Shown piece after piece: positions 63,190-64,000 of a DNA stretch of 64,000 nt. Where the stretch lies: contig CANLRB010000012.1 in NCBI GenBank assembly GCA_947493455.1, positions 1 to 64,000 on the forward strand, read 5' to 3'. This DNA comes from an uncultured Pseudoalteromonas sp. Its GTDB lineage: Bacteria > Pseudomonadota > Gammaproteobacteria > Enterobacterales > Alteromonadaceae. The notes beneath the pieces are model-generated. The model was not told the origin of the DNA and searched no databases. It was given only the letters and a program-made list of their open reading frames with translations. Numbering within the stretch: position 1 is the first letter of the stretch; each line of letters starts with the position of its first letter. Both the position numbers and the translations under genes were made by a program.

Positions 63190-63576
63190 ATGATGACAGA
63201 TACAATTGAGTTTTTTAAACGCTACACGCGCCAATCACGTAGCCCTTGGGCAGATGTTTCACGCGTGGTTATGATGTTTCAACCTGACTCGAAACAGGGC
63301 ATTTACCTGCACTTGGGTGAATCGGGTATTAATGGTGTTTCTCTCAGTAAAGAACTACAGTCTAGACTACCAAAGGCTTTACAAAGCCAATACATTGAAG
63401 CGAGTGATATAGACGTTGTATTACATCTATTTGAGACAGAGATCTCAGGCTACTGTAATGACAACGTAAGCATTAGAGTTTTCAAACGAATATTCTTGGT
63501 AGATCAGCGAGGATTCTTTTCTGACGAGTCTAAAGCCGTATGGGAGGAATCATATCAGCAATTTTTAGCTAGTTAA
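63190..63576 (+). CDS. Protein of unknown function (128 aa)
   Basis: No family was recognised. The 128-aa product is soluble and begins TDTIEFFKRYTRQSRSPWADVSRVV. It has a single Cys in EISGYCNDN, and no membrane segment or catalytic motif is visible. Two adjacent ATGs (63190 and 63193) make the start uncertain by one codon. A strong terminator follows. Confidence 0.6.
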   Translation: MMTDTIEFFKRYTRQSRSPWADVSRVVMMFQPDSKQGIYLHLGESGINGVSLSKELQSRLPKALQSQYIEASDIDVVLHLFETEISGYCNDNVSIRVFKRIFLVDQRGFFSDESKAVWEESYQQFLAS

Positions 63577-63589
63577 TAAACTAGCATCG

Positions 63590-63612
63590 CCGCCCTGTTT
63601 GGGCGGTTTTTT
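63590..63612 (+). terminator. Terminator after the 128-aa protein gene
   Basis: The perfect stem CCGCCC / GGGCGG around TGTTT is followed by six T residues on the + strand, 13 bases after the stop codon. Confidence 0.92.
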
Positions 63613-63620
63613 ACTAGGAG

Positions 63621-63728
63621 TTATTTAGCTTTAGAATTAGCACGGCGAGCTTCTACCTTTCTACGTGCCACTGACGCAGCCGCACTTGCACGAGCTGCTG
63701 CTCTTATTTTCTTTTGTTGTTCGCTCAT
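63621..63728 (-). CDS. Putative 35-aa basic Ala/Arg-rich protein
   Basis: The small open frame encodes 35 residues beginning MSEQQKKIRAAARASAAA, rich in Ala, Arg and Lys, with a likely single helix. GGAG lies seven bases before the ATG. The character suggests a nucleic-acid-binding or ribosome-associated small protein, but no family is recognised. Confidence 0.5.
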   Translation of the reverse strand: MSEQQKKIRAAARASAAASVARRKVEARRANSKAK

Positions 63729-63767
63729 AATCAATCTCCTATAAGATTGGTCTTATCATAACTAAAT

Positions 63768-64000
63768 TTAGTCGTTAGTGCTAGATTTATCTGCCTTACG
63801 CTCTTCTACAATAGCAATACTATCGAAATGAGTATAAGCCATTCTTGCAATCACTAAACGTAAGGGTCTAGTAAAATCTGCAAAAAACTCAAAGTTTTTC
63901 TTTTCTCCTGCAAAAATATCTTCTGTATTTCTGTATATGTTAATAACACCTAGAAAGCGATCTATGTCTTCTTTGTGCTCTTGGCTAAGCTTATAGTGTC
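63768..64000 (-). CDS. Partial hypothetical protein at the window edge
   Basis: A leftward frame open to the window end gives at least 76 residues, including EDIFAGEKKNFEFFADFTRP and LVIARMAYTHF near the C-terminus. Its start lies outside the window. No family was recognised. The frame is long and ends with a clean stop, so it is probably real. Confidence 0.5.
   Translation of the reverse strand, partial: HYKLSQEHKEDIDRFLGVINIYRNTEDIFAGEKKNFEFFADFTRPLRLVIARMAYTHFDSIAIVEERKADKSSTND

Overview
The window is a 64 kb stretch of a gammaproteobacterial chromosome. Its moderately AT-rich composition and gene content suggest a marine Alteromonadales member, perhaps Pseudoalteromonas-like. This placement rests on the tol-pal, ruvCAB, cmoAB, gltBD, recR-htpG-adk and yeaG-yeaH-ycgB loci and on a DUF3334-type protein; it is an inference, not a search result.

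Region 1 (1-12.1 kb) holds tRNA-Lys and the leftward envelope operon tolQ-tolR-tolA-tolB-pal-cpoB. It is followed by a hybrid sensor kinase with its own periplasmic binding protein, then the ruvC-ruvA-ruvB operon. Between tolQ and the kinase lies an AT-rich gap with a perfect FNR-type box and a strong candidate for an unannotated small RNA. That RNA would have a sigma70-like promoter, three hairpins and an intrinsic terminator, at about 5548-5710 on the + strand.

Region 2 (12.4-33 kb) is mostly core metabolism: NDH-2, aspS, cmoA-cmoB (tRNA wobble uridine modification), purM-purN (purine synthesis) and gltB-gltD (glutamate synthase, with an ArgR-type box upstream). It also carries an HDOD signalling protein, a YgjP-like metallopeptidase and several conserved proteins of unknown role.

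Region 3 (33.4-47 kb) concerns stress and signalling: grxD, sodB, then a compact operon of PrkA-type kinase (yeaG), yeaH, SpoVR-like ycgB and a tandem universal stress protein. It also has a REC-CheC regulator paired with a PAS-GGDEF cyclase, an exported Tpx-like peroxidase, and adk, htpG and recR.

Region 4 (47-52.8 kb) is a regulatory patch: an ECF sigma factor operon with small membrane proteins (one only 24 aa) and a LytTR membrane regulator divergent from an acyltransferase.

Region 5 (53-64 kb) is accessory DNA. It has a 1459-aa candidate type VI secretion effector (N-terminal phage-lysis-like region, Tox-PAAR-like domain, C-terminal membrane helices), a probable membrane immunity gene and a broken second copy of that immunity gene. 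After two small membrane genes comes a truncated 3' end of a possible outer-membrane protein gene. Next is a leftward three-gene cassette with an HsdR N-terminal-like fragment and two proteins carrying PD-(D/E)XK-like nuclease signatures. I regard this cassette and the effector locus as the best candidates for undescribed anti-competitor or defence functions. Small genes of unknown role fill the right edge.
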